Shown here in pieces: positions 40,024 through 48,635 of a DNA stretch of 64,000 nucleotides. Positions within the stretch are counted from its first letter, which is position 1. Every line of letters starts with the position of its first letter. The DNA is taken from contig NZ_JBHSTP010000001.1 of assembly GCF_042660285.1 (NCBI RefSeq), positions 992,001 through 1,056,000 of the forward strand. Reading direction: 5' to 3'. The notes under the pieces were generated by a model. The model worked only from the letters and a program-made list of their open reading frames with translations, searched no databases and was not told where the DNA came from. The position numbers and the translations under genes are program-made. The DNA comes from Luethyella okanaganae (GTDB lineage: Bacteria > Actinomycetota > Actinomycetes > Actinomycetales > Microbacteriaceae).

Positions 40024-40653
40024 GTGTCTACGAAGTCACGTACCCGCAGCAAGACCCGTCTCTCGCGTTCCCTTGGCATCGCTCTCACCCCGAAGGCGGC
40101 CAAATACCTCGAGAAGCGCCCATACGCTCCCGGTGAGCACGGTCGCACCAAGCGCAAGGCCGATTCGGACTACGCCGTTCGTCTGCGTGAGAAGCAGCGT
40201 CTGCGCGCCCAGTACGGCATCCGTGAGAAGCAGTTGAAGATCGCCTTCGAGGAGGCCCGCCGCACCCAGGGACTGACCGGTGAGAACCTGGTCGAACTCC
40301 TCGAGATGCGCCTCGACGCCCTCGTGCTCCGCGCCGGTTTCGCCCGCACCACCGCGCAGGCCCGGCAGATGGTCGTGCACCGTCACATTCTCGTCGACGG
40401 CCAGCTCGTCGACCGCCCATCTTTCCGCGTGAAGCCGGGACAGCTCATCCACGTCAAGGCTCGCAGCGAGAGCACCGAGCCCTTCCAGGTCGCCGCAGCA
40501 GGCGGACACGTCGATGTCCTGCCCAAGACCCCCGGCTACCTTGAGGTCGAGCTCGACAAGCTCCAGGCGCGACTCGCGCGCCGCCCGAAGCGTGCAGAGG
40601 TCCCCGTGACCTGTGAAGTCCAGCTCGTCGTCGAGTACTACGCGGCCCGCTAG
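40024..40653 (+). CDS. rpsD: 30S ribosomal protein S4
   Basis: This 209-residue primary 16S rRNA-binding protein has a basic N-terminus (STKSRTRSKTRLSRSLGIAL) without the Cys-rich zinc motif, so it is the C-minus form, and an S4 RNA-binding domain (LEMRLDALVLRAGFARTTAQARQMVVHRHILVDG). It is a stand-alone rpsD outside the alpha operon, ended by a terminator. Confidence 0.97.
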   Translation: MSTKSRTRSKTRLSRSLGIALTPKAAKYLEKRPYAPGEHGRTKRKADSDYAVRLREKQRLRAQYGIREKQLKIAFEEARRTQGLTGENLVELLEMRLDALVLRAGFARTTAQARQMVVHRHILVDGQLVDRPSFRVKPGQLIHVKARSESTEPFQVAAAGGHVDVLPKTPGYLEVELDKLQARLARRPKRAEVPVTCEVQLVVEYYAAR

Positions 40654-40688
40654 ATCTGTGCCTGCGTAAGCATCTGAACTACGCTGGA

Positions 40689-40719
40689 GGGCGGATCATC
40701 CTCGGATGGTCCGCCCTTT
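40689..40719 (+). terminator. Rho-independent terminator of rpsD
   Basis: A 13-bp near-perfect stem (GGGCGGATCATCC with GGATGGTCCGCCC, one G-U pair) is followed by TTTG, 36 bases past the rpsD stop. Confidence 0.8.
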
Positions 40720-40765
40720 GCAGTCAATCAATGCATGCTGTACACGGAATGGATGGTGTTTGTTC

Positions 40766-41143
40766 ATGTCGGGTGGAGACATCGCGGGTCTGATCGCGGC
40801 CGGCGTGTTCGCCGTGCTCGTCGGCCTGCTCGCCATCCCGCTCGTCAAGCTCGGTGGGGTGCTCGACGAGACCCGCGCGGCCATCAGAGCGACCGCCGAG
40901 AACGTCACCCCTCTTCTCGAAGAGACAACCGTCACCGTGCGGGAGACGAACAAGCAACTCGCCCGTGTCGACATCATCACGAGCAACGTCGCGGATGTGA
41001 CGGGCAATGTATCGGCGCTCGTCGCGCTCTTCGCGGCGACCGTCGGTGGTCCGCTCATCAAGCTCGCAGGCTTCACCGCCGGGGTGAAGGCCGTATTCCG
41101 TGCCGCGGAACCGAGCAAACCCCGCGGATCGCGCCGTCGCTGA
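40766..41143 (+). CDS. DUF948 family membrane protein
   Basis: This 125-residue protein has an N-terminal transmembrane helix (IAGLIAAGVFAVLVGLLAIPLV) followed by an amphipathic helical region (VLDETRAAIRATAENVTPLLEETTVTVRETN) and a second hydrophobic segment, the DUF948 arrangement. The ATG at 40766 (MSGGDIAG) is chosen over an upstream ATG at 40706 that would overlap the terminator. It precedes a small membrane protein gene and alaS, a conserved actinobacterial order. Its function is unknown. Confidence 0.85.
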   Translation: MSGGDIAGLIAAGVFAVLVGLLAIPLVKLGGVLDETRAAIRATAENVTPLLEETTVTVRETNKQLARVDIITSNVADVTGNVSALVALFAATVGGPLIKLAGFTAGVKAVFRAAEPSKPRGSRRR

Positions 41144-41155
41144 GCCGTGCCCGCC

Positions 41156-41186
41156 GAACCCCGCCGTCGAACCCCGCCGTCGAACC
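41156..41186 (+). repeat. Short tandem repeat, 13-bp unit
   Basis: GAACCCCGCCGTC occurs twice head to tail (41156-41168, 41169-41181), followed by a partial third copy GAACC, in the gap between the DUF948 gene and the next small gene. Confidence 0.75.
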
Positions 41187-41230
41187 GATACTGTTGAACT
41201 GAACCACCGGAAACCTCAGGGAGCACTGTA

Positions 41231-41452
41231 ATGAAGAGCGTGTTTTGGCTGATAGTCGGCGTCGCTGCCGGATTCGTCCTTGCCCACCGGGTCGACAAGA
41301 CCCAGCAAGGCAAACAGTTCTTCGGCAACCTCGACGCGAAGGCGAAAGAGTTCGGGGCCGCCGTCGCCGACAGCTACCACAAACGTGAGGCCGAGCTTCG
41401 CTCCGCCATCGGCGATACGGAGGACGCCGTCGACGACCTGGGCAAGAACTAG
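41231..41452 (+). CDS. Small membrane-anchored protein, 73 residues
   Basis: The protein has one N-terminal helix (VFWLIVGVAAGFVLA) and a charged helical tail (KEFGAAVADSYHKREAELRSAI). Small proteins of this type recur between DUF948 and alaS in related actinobacteria. The ATG at 41231 follows a weak Shine-Dalgarno-like AGGGAGC at 41218-41224. Its function is unknown. Confidence 0.78.
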   Translation: MKSVFWLIVGVAAGFVLAHRVDKTQQGKQFFGNLDAKAKEFGAAVADSYHKREAELRSAIGDTEDAVDDLGKN

Positions 41453-41499
41453 CCACTCGTCGTCCGCTCGGCGACACCATCACTCGTAGTACGGAACCC

Positions 41500-44163
41500 A
41501 TGCAGACTGCTGAAATTCGTCGGCGCTGGCTCGACTTCTTCGCGGAGCGCGGCCATACCGTCGTGCCATCCGCCTCTCTCGTCAGCGACGACCCCACCCT
41601 GCTCTTCACCGTTGCCGGCATGGTGCCGTTCGTGCCCTATCTCACCGGTCTCGTTCCCGCTCCGTATCCGCGGGCGACGAGCGTGCAGAAGTGCATCAGA
41701 ACCAATGACATCGACGAGGTCGGCAAGACGCCGCGCCACGGCACCTTCTTCCAGATGAACGGCAATTTCTCCTTCGGCGACTACTTCAAAGAGCATGCGA
41801 TCGCGTACGCATGGGAGCTCCTCACTTCGAGCGAGTCCGAAGGGGGCTACGGCTTCGACGAGAAGGACCTGTGGGTCACGGTCTACAAGGAGGACGACGA
41901 GGCCATCGAACTGTGGAAGCGGATCGCGGGTCTTCCGAGCGAGCGCATCCAGGCCCTCGACAAGGACACGAACTACTGGCATACCGGCCAGGCCGGTCCG
42001 GGCGGGCCTTGCTCGGAGATCTTCTTCGATCGCGGTCCTGCCTACGGCATCGACGGCGGTCCGGCGACCGACGACGACCGCTACGTCGAGATCTGGAACC
42101 TCGTCTTCATGCAGTACCTGCTCGACGAGGTGCGCAGCAAGACCGATTTCCGCGTCGTGCGAGAACTGCCGAAGAAGAACATCGACACCGGCATGGGGCT
42201 CGAGCGTGTCGCGTTCCTCAAGCAGGACGTCGAGAACATGTACGAGATCGACCAGGTGCGTCCTGTGCTCGACCGTGCTGCCGAGCTCTCCGGCCGCCGC
42301 TACGGTGCCGATCACGACGATGACGTGCGCATGCGCGTCATCGCAGACCACGTGCGTTCCTCGCTCATGCTGCTGGGCGACGGGGTCACCCCATCGAACG
42401 AAGGGCGCGGATACATCCTGCGTCGGCTCATGCGTCGCAGCGTGCGCGCCATGCGTCTGCTGGGCGTCGACACCGCGACCTTCCCCGAGCTCTTCTCCGC
42501 GTCGCGGGACGCGATGAGTTCGGCCTATCCCGAAGTCAAGTCCGACTACGACCGCATCAGCCAGAGTGCGTACGGAGAGGAGGAGGCGTTCTTGCGAACC
42601 CTCGCCGCCGGCACCACGGTGCTCGACCTGGCTGTGGCCAAGACCAAGCGGGAGGACAGGGCACAGCTCCCGGGTGGCACGGCGTTCCTGCTGCACGATA
42701 CCTATGGGTTCCCGATCGACCTTACGCTCGAGGTCGCCGAGGAGGCCGGTCTCTCGGTGGATCGGACGGCTTTCGACACCCTCATGGCCGAGCAGCGGGC
42801 ACGGGCGAAGGCCGACGCAAAGGCCAAGAAGACGGCTCTCGCGGATCTCTCGGTGTACAGCGCATTTCGTGCCAGGGGCGAGACCGTGTTCACGGGCTAC
42901 GAGCTGTTGCAGACCGAGTCGACCGTGCTCGGCCTCATCGTCGACGGGCAGTCCGTCGTGAGCGCCGTCGCGGGGGAGATCGCGGAGGTCATCCTCGCGG
43001 AGACCGCCCTCTACGCTGAGGCCGGTGGTCAAGAGGCGGATTCCGGTCTCATCGTTGGACCCGGCTATGAGCTCGAGGTGCTGGATGTCCAGAAGCCTGT
43101 GAAGGGCCTCATCAGCCATCGCGTACAGGTGCGCTTCGGCGAGGTCGGAGTAGGCGATGCCGCCACGAGTGTCGTCGACGAGGACTGGCGGCGCGGTGCC
43201 CGCCAGGCGCACTCCGGCACCCACATCATCCATGCGGCTCTTCGCCAGGTGCTTGGCCCCAACGCGCACCAGTCCGGCTCTTACAACAAAGCAGGCTATC
43301 TGCGACTCGACTTCTCCTGGAATCAGGGGCTGTCGGCCGAGACCCGCAGCGAGATCGAGGAGATCTCGAACAATGCGATCCGCGACAACCTCGAGGTCGT
43401 GACCAGGGAGATGCCTCTCGACGAGGCACGCTCTCTCGGCGCGATGGCGCTCTTCGGCGAAAAGTACGGAGACATCGTGCGGGTCGTCGACATCGGGGGC
43501 CCCTGGTCGCGCGAGCTCTGTGCGGGCACGCATGTTTCGACGAGTGCCGAGATCGGCATGATCAACCTCGTGAGCGAGTCGTCCGTCGGTTCCACCAATC
43601 GCCGCGTCGAGTCGCTCGTCGGTATCGAGGCGTTCCGCGATCTCACGGCCGAGCGCGCCCTCGTCTCGCAGCTCACCTCGAGTCTCAAGACGCCACGTGA
43701 GAAGCTCGCGGACCGCGTCGGCGAGCTCGTGCTCAACCTCAAGGCCGCAGAGAAGAAGATCGCGGCGTACGAGGCACGCGCGCTGACCGACCGTGTGCCG
43801 ACGCTCCTCGGGAAGGCGAGCGATGCTGGGCCTGTGACGCTCGTGGCTGAATCCCTCGGCTCCCTCGGTTCGCCCGACGAGCTGCGGATGCTCGTCACGA
43901 CCGTGCGCGAGCGACTCGGCTCGGCTCCTGCCGTTATCGCGCTCGCGGCCGAGGTCGGCGGCAAGCCCGTCGCGATCACCGCGACGAATCAGGGTGCTCG
44001 CGACGCGGGTATCAAAGCCGGCGAGCTCGCGCGCACGATGGCGAGCATCCTCGGCGGCGGAGGCGGCGGCAAAGACGACCTCGCGCAGGGCGGCGGCTCC
44101 GACCTCTCCGCCATCCCCAATGCCCTCGCGGCCGTGAACGCGGCCGTGCGGTCGGCGGCGTAG
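41500..44163 (+). CDS. alaS: Alanyl-tRNA synthetase
   Basis: This 887-residue class II synthetase has a catalytic core (TNDIDEVGKTPRHGTFFQMNGNFSFGDYFK, GLERVAFL), an editing domain with HSGTHIIH and CAGTHV, a helical linker, and a C-Ala domain ending in a glycine-rich GGGGGGKDDLAQGGG segment typical of AlaRS. The length is standard. ruvX begins 11 bases after the stop, and mltG and aroE follow. Confidence 0.97.
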   Translation: MQTAEIRRRWLDFFAERGHTVVPSASLVSDDPTLLFTVAGMVPFVPYLTGLVPAPYPRATSVQKCIRTNDIDEVGKTPRHGTFFQMNGNFSFGDYFKEHAIAYAWELLTSSESEGGYGFDEKDLWVTVYKEDDEAIELWKRIAGLPSERIQALDKDTNYWHTGQAGPGGPCSEIFFDRGPAYGIDGGPATDDDRYVEIWNLVFMQYLLDEVRSKTDFRVVRELPKKNIDTGMGLERVAFLKQDVENMYEIDQVRPVLDRAAELSGRRYGADHDDDVRMRVIADHVRSSLMLLGDGVTPSNEGRGYILRRLMRRSVRAMRLLGVDTATFPELFSASRDAMSSAYPEVKSDYDRISQSAYGEEEAFLRTLAAGTTVLDLAVAKTKREDRAQLPGGTAFLLHDTYGFPIDLTLEVAEEAGLSVDRTAFDTLMAEQRARAKADAKAKKTALADLSVYSAFRARGETVFTGYELLQTESTVLGLIVDGQSVVSAVAGEIAEVILAETALYAEAGGQEADSGLIVGPGYELEVLDVQKPVKGLISHRVQVRFGEVGVGDAATSVVDEDWRRGARQAHSGTHIIHAALRQVLGPNAHQSGSYNKAGYLRLDFSWNQGLSAETRSEIEEISNNAIRDNLEVVTREMPLDEARSLGAMALFGEKYGDIVRVVDIGGPWSRELCAGTHVSTSAEIGMINLVSESSVGSTNRRVESLVGIEAFRDLTAERALVSQLTSSLKTPREKLADRVGELVLNLKAAEKKIAAYEARALTDRVPTLLGKASDAGPVTLVAESLGSLGSPDELRMLVTTVRERLGSAPAVIALAAEVGGKPVAITATNQGARDAGIKAGELARTMASILGGGGGGKDDLAQGGGSDLSAIPNALAAVNAAVRSAA

Positions 44164-44174
44164 CGGTATTTGGC

Positions 44175-44648
44175 GTGCGTCACGGGGTGAGGCTGGGTGT
44201 CGACGTCGGCACCGCCAGGATCGGACTCGCCCGGTGCGACTCGCGCGGCATGCTGGCGACGCCCGTCGAGACGGTCCAGCGCGATCGGCGCGGCGCGGCG
44301 GTCGACGTGACCAGGATTGCCGCGGTATGCCGAGAGCTCGAAGCGATCGAGATCATCGTCGGCCTGCCGCTTGCCCTCTCCGGCTCGCACACGGCTTCGA
44401 CGGCGGATGCCACCGGGTTCGCCGAAAGCCTCCAGCGTGTCGTTCCCGTTCCTGTGAGGCTCGTCGATGAGAGATTGTCGACGGTGACCGCTCAGTCGGC
44501 CCTGCGGTCGTCCGGAAAGAAGGCGAAGGCGCATCGCCCAGTCATCGACCAGGTTGCGGCGGTTATCATATTGCAGCATGCTCTCGACACCGAGCGTGCT
44601 TCGGGCAAACCACCCGGTTCAGCCGTCAACCCGAATGAAGGATCTTGA
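44175..44648 (+). CDS. ruvX: Putative pre-16S rRNA nuclease (YqgF/RuvX)
   Basis: This 157-residue RNase H-fold protein has LGVDVGTARIGLA with the first catalytic Asp, IIVGLPLALSG, and LVDERLSTVTAQ with the distal acidic residues. It is implicated in 16S rRNA 5' maturation. GTG start at 44175 (44187 possible). It is followed after 2 bases by mltG. Confidence 0.92.
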   Translation: MRHGVRLGVDVGTARIGLARCDSRGMLATPVETVQRDRRGAAVDVTRIAAVCRELEAIEIIVGLPLALSGSHTASTADATGFAESLQRVVPVPVRLVDERLSTVTAQSALRSSGKKAKAHRPVIDQVAAVIILQHALDTERASGKPPGSAVNPNEGS

Positions 44649-44650
44649 CA

Positions 44651-46009
44651 GTGTCGCATCTTTCGCCCCGTGAGCAGGGCGAGCCGACAGCCGTCGGTTC
44701 CGGCCCGATCCCGGGAGCGCCTCTCTCGCGGCGTGCGGCACGCGAGGCCGAACGGGCGGGCCGTGCCGCGGCGCCGGCGCAAGGGCCGCTGCCGACCGGC
44801 CCGGCTGCCGATCCCATCTCCGCTCTGATCACAGGAGAGTCGGCGACGCAGCGAACCGGCCAGACGACATTCTCGACGGGACCGACCGCGACACGCGTGG
44901 AACGACGCGCCCATGCCGCGGTCGCCTACCCGCCGCGCGAGAAGAGGCGCAAGGGCCCCTGGGGCTGCCTCATCGTCCTGCTGGTCGTCATCGGCCTCAT
45001 GGTCGGCGGGTACTTCGCCGTACAGGGACCGTTGCAGCGGCTCTTCACCGCGGCCCTAGGTCCCGAGGACTACGAGGGCGCCGGAACGGGGCAGGTCGAG
45101 GTGACAATCGCCGAGGGCGAGATCGGTGAGGACATCGCCAGGACCCTCGTCGAAGCCGGCGTCACGAAGTCGTTCGAAGCGTTCTACGATCTGCTGGTGA
45201 AACAGGCCACACCACCCGTCTTCCACCCCGGTGTGTATAGACTCGCCGAAAAGATGAGTGCCAGGGATGCGCTCGCCGCTCTGAGGGATCCCGCGAACAA
45301 GCTCGAGAACGCCGTGCTGGTCCGCGAGGGCGAGGTCGCGGCCGACGCACTGGCGAGTCTCGCGGAGGGAACGGGGCTTCCGCTCGAAGAGGTCCAAGCT
45401 GTGGCAGCGGATGTCGCATCATTCGGACTCCCGGCCGAGGCCACGAGTCTCGAGGGATTCCTCTTCCCCGCGACGTACATCTTCCTTCCAGGCACGACAG
45501 CCCACGACGCGATCAAGACCCTCGTCGATCGCCAGTTCCAGGCGCTGGACCAGGCCGGGGTCGCACCGGAAGACCGGTGGAAGACGATCGTGCTCGCCTC
45601 GCTCATTCAGAAGGAGGCAGGCATACGAGAGGACTACTACAAAGTCTCCCGGGTCTTCCTCAACCGCCTCGACCCGAGCCAGTGGGACAGCGGGCTGCTG
45701 CAATCGGACGCGACCGTCGCTTACGGCACCGGGAACGCGCACCGCGTCAAGACGACGGATGCGGAGCGTGCCGATGCCGGAAACGCCTACAACACCTACG
45801 TGCACACGGGATTGCCGGTCGGACCGATCTCCAACCCTGGCGACCTCGCGATCGACGCGGCGCTGCATCCGGCGGACGGTTCGTGGCTCTTCTTCGTGAC
45901 GTGGAATCTCGACACGGGTGAGACGATCTTCTCGACGACCTCGGAGGAGCATGACGCCGCGGTGGCGAAGTGGCTCGAGTGGATGGGCCAGCACCCTGAA
46001 TATGGTTGA
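44651..46009 (+). CDS. mltG: Endolytic murein transglycosylase MltG
   Basis: This 452-residue protein cleaves nascent peptidoglycan. It has a long cytoplasmic N-terminus (about 100 residues, Ala/Pro/Arg-rich), a transmembrane helix at about 104-123 and an extracytoplasmic YceG domain with the catalytic-type Glu322 in SLIQKEAG. Further family motifs are SRVFLNRL and TYVHTGLPVGPISNPG. The GTG at 44651 is preferred because AAGGA lies 8 bases upstream; a TTG at 44645 is too close. It overlaps aroE by 8 bases. Confidence 0.93.
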   Translation: MSHLSPREQGEPTAVGSGPIPGAPLSRRAAREAERAGRAAAPAQGPLPTGPAADPISALITGESATQRTGQTTFSTGPTATRVERRAHAAVAYPPREKRRKGPWGCLIVLLVVIGLMVGGYFAVQGPLQRLFTAALGPEDYEGAGTGQVEVTIAEGEIGEDIARTLVEAGVTKSFEAFYDLLVKQATPPVFHPGVYRLAEKMSARDALAALRDPANKLENAVLVREGEVAADALASLAEGTGLPLEEVQAVAADVASFGLPAEATSLEGFLFPATYIFLPGTTAHDAIKTLVDRQFQALDQAGVAPEDRWKTIVLASLIQKEAGIREDYYKVSRVFLNRLDPSQWDSGLLQSDATVAYGTGNAHRVKTTDAERADAGNAYNTYVHTGLPVGPISNPGDLAIDAALHPADGSWLFFVTWNLDTGETIFSTTSEEHDAAVAKWLEWMGQHPEYG

Positions 46010-46901
46010 CCAGGACACGACCGAGGACGGCGCGACGATCACCGGTGACCGCCTTGCGGTGCTCGGCTCGCCGATCGCGCACTCCCGATCGCCGCGACTG
46101 CATGCGGCGGCCTACGCCGTGCTCGGGCTGCCTTGGGAGTACTCGGCGGTCGAGGTCTCGTCCGAGCGTCTTCCCGCCTTCATCGGCGGACTCGACGACG
46201 ACTGGCGTGGCCTCTCCCTGACGATGCCGCTCAAGCAGGCCGTGCTGCCCGTGCTGCACGAGACGGACCGCATGGCGCGACTCACGGGCGGCGTCAACAC
46301 CGTGCTGTTCCAGGGGACGGGACGGGCGCGAACGCTCCATGGTTTCAACACGGACGTCTCGGGAATCGTGCGCTCGCTCGCCGAGACCGGCACGACTCGG
46401 GTCGATCACGTGCAGATTCTCGGCGGCGGCGCGACGGCGGCCTCTGCACTCGCCGCTGCGGCCGAGCTGGGGGCCGAGAGCGTACAGGTCTCGATGCGCG
46501 CGCCGAGCAAGGCCGGCACCCTGGTGGGACTCGGCCATGAGCTCGGGCTCATCGTGAGCATCGGGAGCCTCGCGGCGGCGGGCGAGCCGCCCCTCGCTCC
46601 CCAGCTCGTGATCAGCACACTGCCGGGCGGAACGGAAACGGGCGTCGTCTTCCCTGCCGAGCTGCGCGCCGCGTCGGTGCTGCTCGATGTCGCCTACGAG
46701 CCCTGGCCAAGTGAGCTCGCCCGCGACTGGCAGGATGCCGGGGGTGTTGTGGTGTCCGGGTTGGGGATGCTGCTGCATCAGGCCCTGTTGCAGGTGCGGA
46801 TCTTCGTGTCGGGCGACTCCTTCCAAGCGTTGCCGAACGAGGTGGCCGTGCTTGCCGCCATGCGCGAATCGCTGACCGCCGAGGCTGTGGAAGGATGGTG
46901 A
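46002..46901 (+). CDS. aroE: Shikimate dehydrogenase
   Basis: This 299-residue enzyme reduces 3-dehydroshikimate with NADPH. The substrate-binding SPIAHSRSPRLHAAAY, the catalytic Lys in TMPLKQAV, NTVLF and the Asn/Asp of NTDVSGI are present, then a Rossmann GGGATA loop. It overlaps mltG by 8 bases and is followed by aroC, so it begins the aromatic pathway cluster. Confidence 0.95.
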   Translation: MVDQDTTEDGATITGDRLAVLGSPIAHSRSPRLHAAAYAVLGLPWEYSAVEVSSERLPAFIGGLDDDWRGLSLTMPLKQAVLPVLHETDRMARLTGGVNTVLFQGTGRARTLHGFNTDVSGIVRSLAETGTTRVDHVQILGGGATAASALAAAAELGAESVQVSMRAPSKAGTLVGLGHELGLIVSIGSLAAAGEPPLAPQLVISTLPGGTETGVVFPAELRAASVLLDVAYEPWPSELARDWQDAGGVVVSGLGMLLHQALLQVRIFVSGDSFQALPNEVAVLAAMRESLTAEAVEGW

Positions 46902-46903
46902 GC

Positions 46904-48112
46904 ATGCTTCGTTGGCTCACTGCCGGAGAATCCCACGGTCCGGAACTCATCGCCGTGCTCGAGGGTCTCCCCGCCGGAACCCCGGTCACCCGTGACGGCA
47001 TCCGTGCCGATCTCGCTCGCCGCAAGCTCGGCTACGGTCGTGGGGCGCGGATGAAGTTCGAGCAGGACGAGCTCGATATCTCCGGTGGCGTGCGGCATGG
47101 CCTCACTCTCGGCAGCCCGGTCGCCCTGCGCATCGGCAACACCGAATGGCCCAAGTGGGTCGACGTGATGAACCCTGACCCGGTCGACTCCACGGCGCTG
47201 TCGCGCGGTCGCGGCGCTCCGCTCACCCGCCCCCGCCCCGGTCACGCCGACCTCGTCGGCATGCAGAAGTACGGCTTTGACGAGGCGCGACCTGTGCTCG
47301 AGCGAGCCAGCGCTCGTGAGACCGCCGCCAGAGTAGCGCTCGGCGCCGTCGCCCGGGCGTTCCTGGCCGAACTGGGCATCCGCCTTGTCAGTCATACTCT
47401 CTCGATCGGCCCTGTTCGCGTTCCGGAAGGCAGCCCGCTTCCGTTGCCGGACGATGTCGAGCGACTGGACGCCGACCCCCTGCGGTGCTTCGACGAGGCG
47501 ACGAGTGCCCTCATGGTCGCAGAGGTGGACGCGGCCCACAAGGACGGCGACACGCTCGGCGGTGTCGTCGAGGTGCTGGCCTATGGGCTTCCGCCGGGCC
47601 TGGGTTCGCATGTGCACTGGGATCGTCGGCTCGACTCCCAGCTCGCCGGAGCGCTCATGGGCATCCAGGCCATCAAGGGCGTTGAGGTCGGCGACGGCTT
47701 TCTCACGACCACCCGCCGCGGTTCCGAAGCGCACGACGAGCTCTTCATGGCCGACGACGAGATCACCCGCTCGAGCGACAGAGCCGGCGGAACAGAAGGC
47801 GGCATGAGCACGGGCACGGTCCTGCGCGTGCGAGCAGGAATGAAGCCCATCGCCACGATCCCGCACGCGCTGCGCACCGTGGACGTCGCGACGAGCGAGG
47901 CCGCCCCCGCGCACCATCAACGTTCGGATGTCTGCGCCGTTCCGGCCGCAGGCGTCGTCGCCGAGGCGATGGTCGCGCTCACCCTCGCCAACGCGGTGCT
48001 CGAGAAGTTCGGCGGGGATTCCGTGACCGAGACGAGGCGCAATCTCGTGTCGTACCTCGAGAACATCCCAGGGAGTCTCAAGACCGGTCGTTCGGGTCAT
48101 GCCGTCGGCTGA
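46904..48112 (+). CDS. aroC: Chorismate synthase
   Basis: This 402-residue FMN-dependent enzyme makes chorismate from EPSP. It opens with MLRWLTAGESHGPEL, followed by SGVRHG-type, RGRGAPLTRPRPGHADLVG, RASARETAARVA and SDVCAVPAAGVV motifs. The ATG at 46904 has GGAAGG at 9 bases; an ATG at 46895 lies inside that Shine-Dalgarno. It overlaps aroK by 14 bases. Confidence 0.97.
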   Translation: MLRWLTAGESHGPELIAVLEGLPAGTPVTRDGIRADLARRKLGYGRGARMKFEQDELDISGGVRHGLTLGSPVALRIGNTEWPKWVDVMNPDPVDSTALSRGRGAPLTRPRPGHADLVGMQKYGFDEARPVLERASARETAARVALGAVARAFLAELGIRLVSHTLSIGPVRVPEGSPLPLPDDVERLDADPLRCFDEATSALMVAEVDAAHKDGDTLGGVVEVLAYGLPPGLGSHVHWDRRLDSQLAGALMGIQAIKGVEVGDGFLTTTRRGSEAHDELFMADDEITRSSDRAGGTEGGMSTGTVLRVRAGMKPIATIPHALRTVDVATSEAAPAHHQRSDVCAVPAAGVVAEAMVALTLANAVLEKFGGDSVTETRRNLVSYLENIPGSLKTGRSGHAVG

Positions 48113-48635
48113 CGCGGCAGAGCCTCTCTTCCCGCTCGTCATCATCGGCCCGATGGCCGCTGGCAAGACGAAGATCGGTCGTCGGGTGGCGCGGGTGCTC
48201 GAACTGCCGTTCATCGACACCGACAAACGCATCGCCGTGCAGAACGGGCCGATCTCTGAGATCTTCGATCGGGAGGGTGAGGACTACTTTCGGGTGCTCG
48301 AGCGCGAGGCCGTCGTCGAGGCGCTCGCGGAGGAGGCCGTCGTCTCGCTTGGAGGGGGAGCGGTACTGCACGTGGGGACGCAGGCCGATCTGGCCGAGGC
48401 GTCCGTCGTCCTGCTGACGGTGTCAGCCGAGGCCGTTCAACGCCGTCTCAGCGGCTCTGGCCGTCCGTTGCTCGACGCCGAATCGCGGTCCGAGGCAACG
48501 GAACGGTGGCAGCGCATCCTCGATGAGCGAATGCCGGTCTACGAGTCGCTCGCCGATGTCAGATTCGACACCTCGTCGCGACCGATCGCGGCCATCGCCG
48601 ACGACATCGTGGCCTGGGTGAGGGGGAGATCGTGA
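48099..48635 (+). CDS. aroK: Shikimate kinase
   Basis: This 178-residue kinase phosphorylates shikimate. Its P-loop is GPMAAGKT at 17-24. Other motifs are FIDTDKRIA with the Asp that binds shikimate, FRVLEREAVVEAL, SLGGGAV and the lid region SGSGRPLL. It overlaps aroC by 14 and aroB by 4 bases. Confidence 0.95.
   Translation: MPSADAAEPLFPLVIIGPMAAGKTKIGRRVARVLELPFIDTDKRIAVQNGPISEIFDREGEDYFRVLEREAVVEALAEEAVVSLGGGAVLHVGTQADLAEASVVLLTVSAEAVQRRLSGSGRPLLDAESRSEATERWQRILDERMPVYESLADVRFDTSSRPIAAIADDIVAWVRGRS

Noticed and set aside
41453..41499. T-box or other aminoacylation-sensing leader before alaS
   Set aside because: The gap is only 47 bases and no specifier or antiterminator structure is visible.
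41449..43533. A 694-codon minus-strand open frame antisense to alaS
   Set aside because: Composition is typical of antisense frames (His/Arg/Asp-rich), with no start signal or motifs; alaS explains the region.
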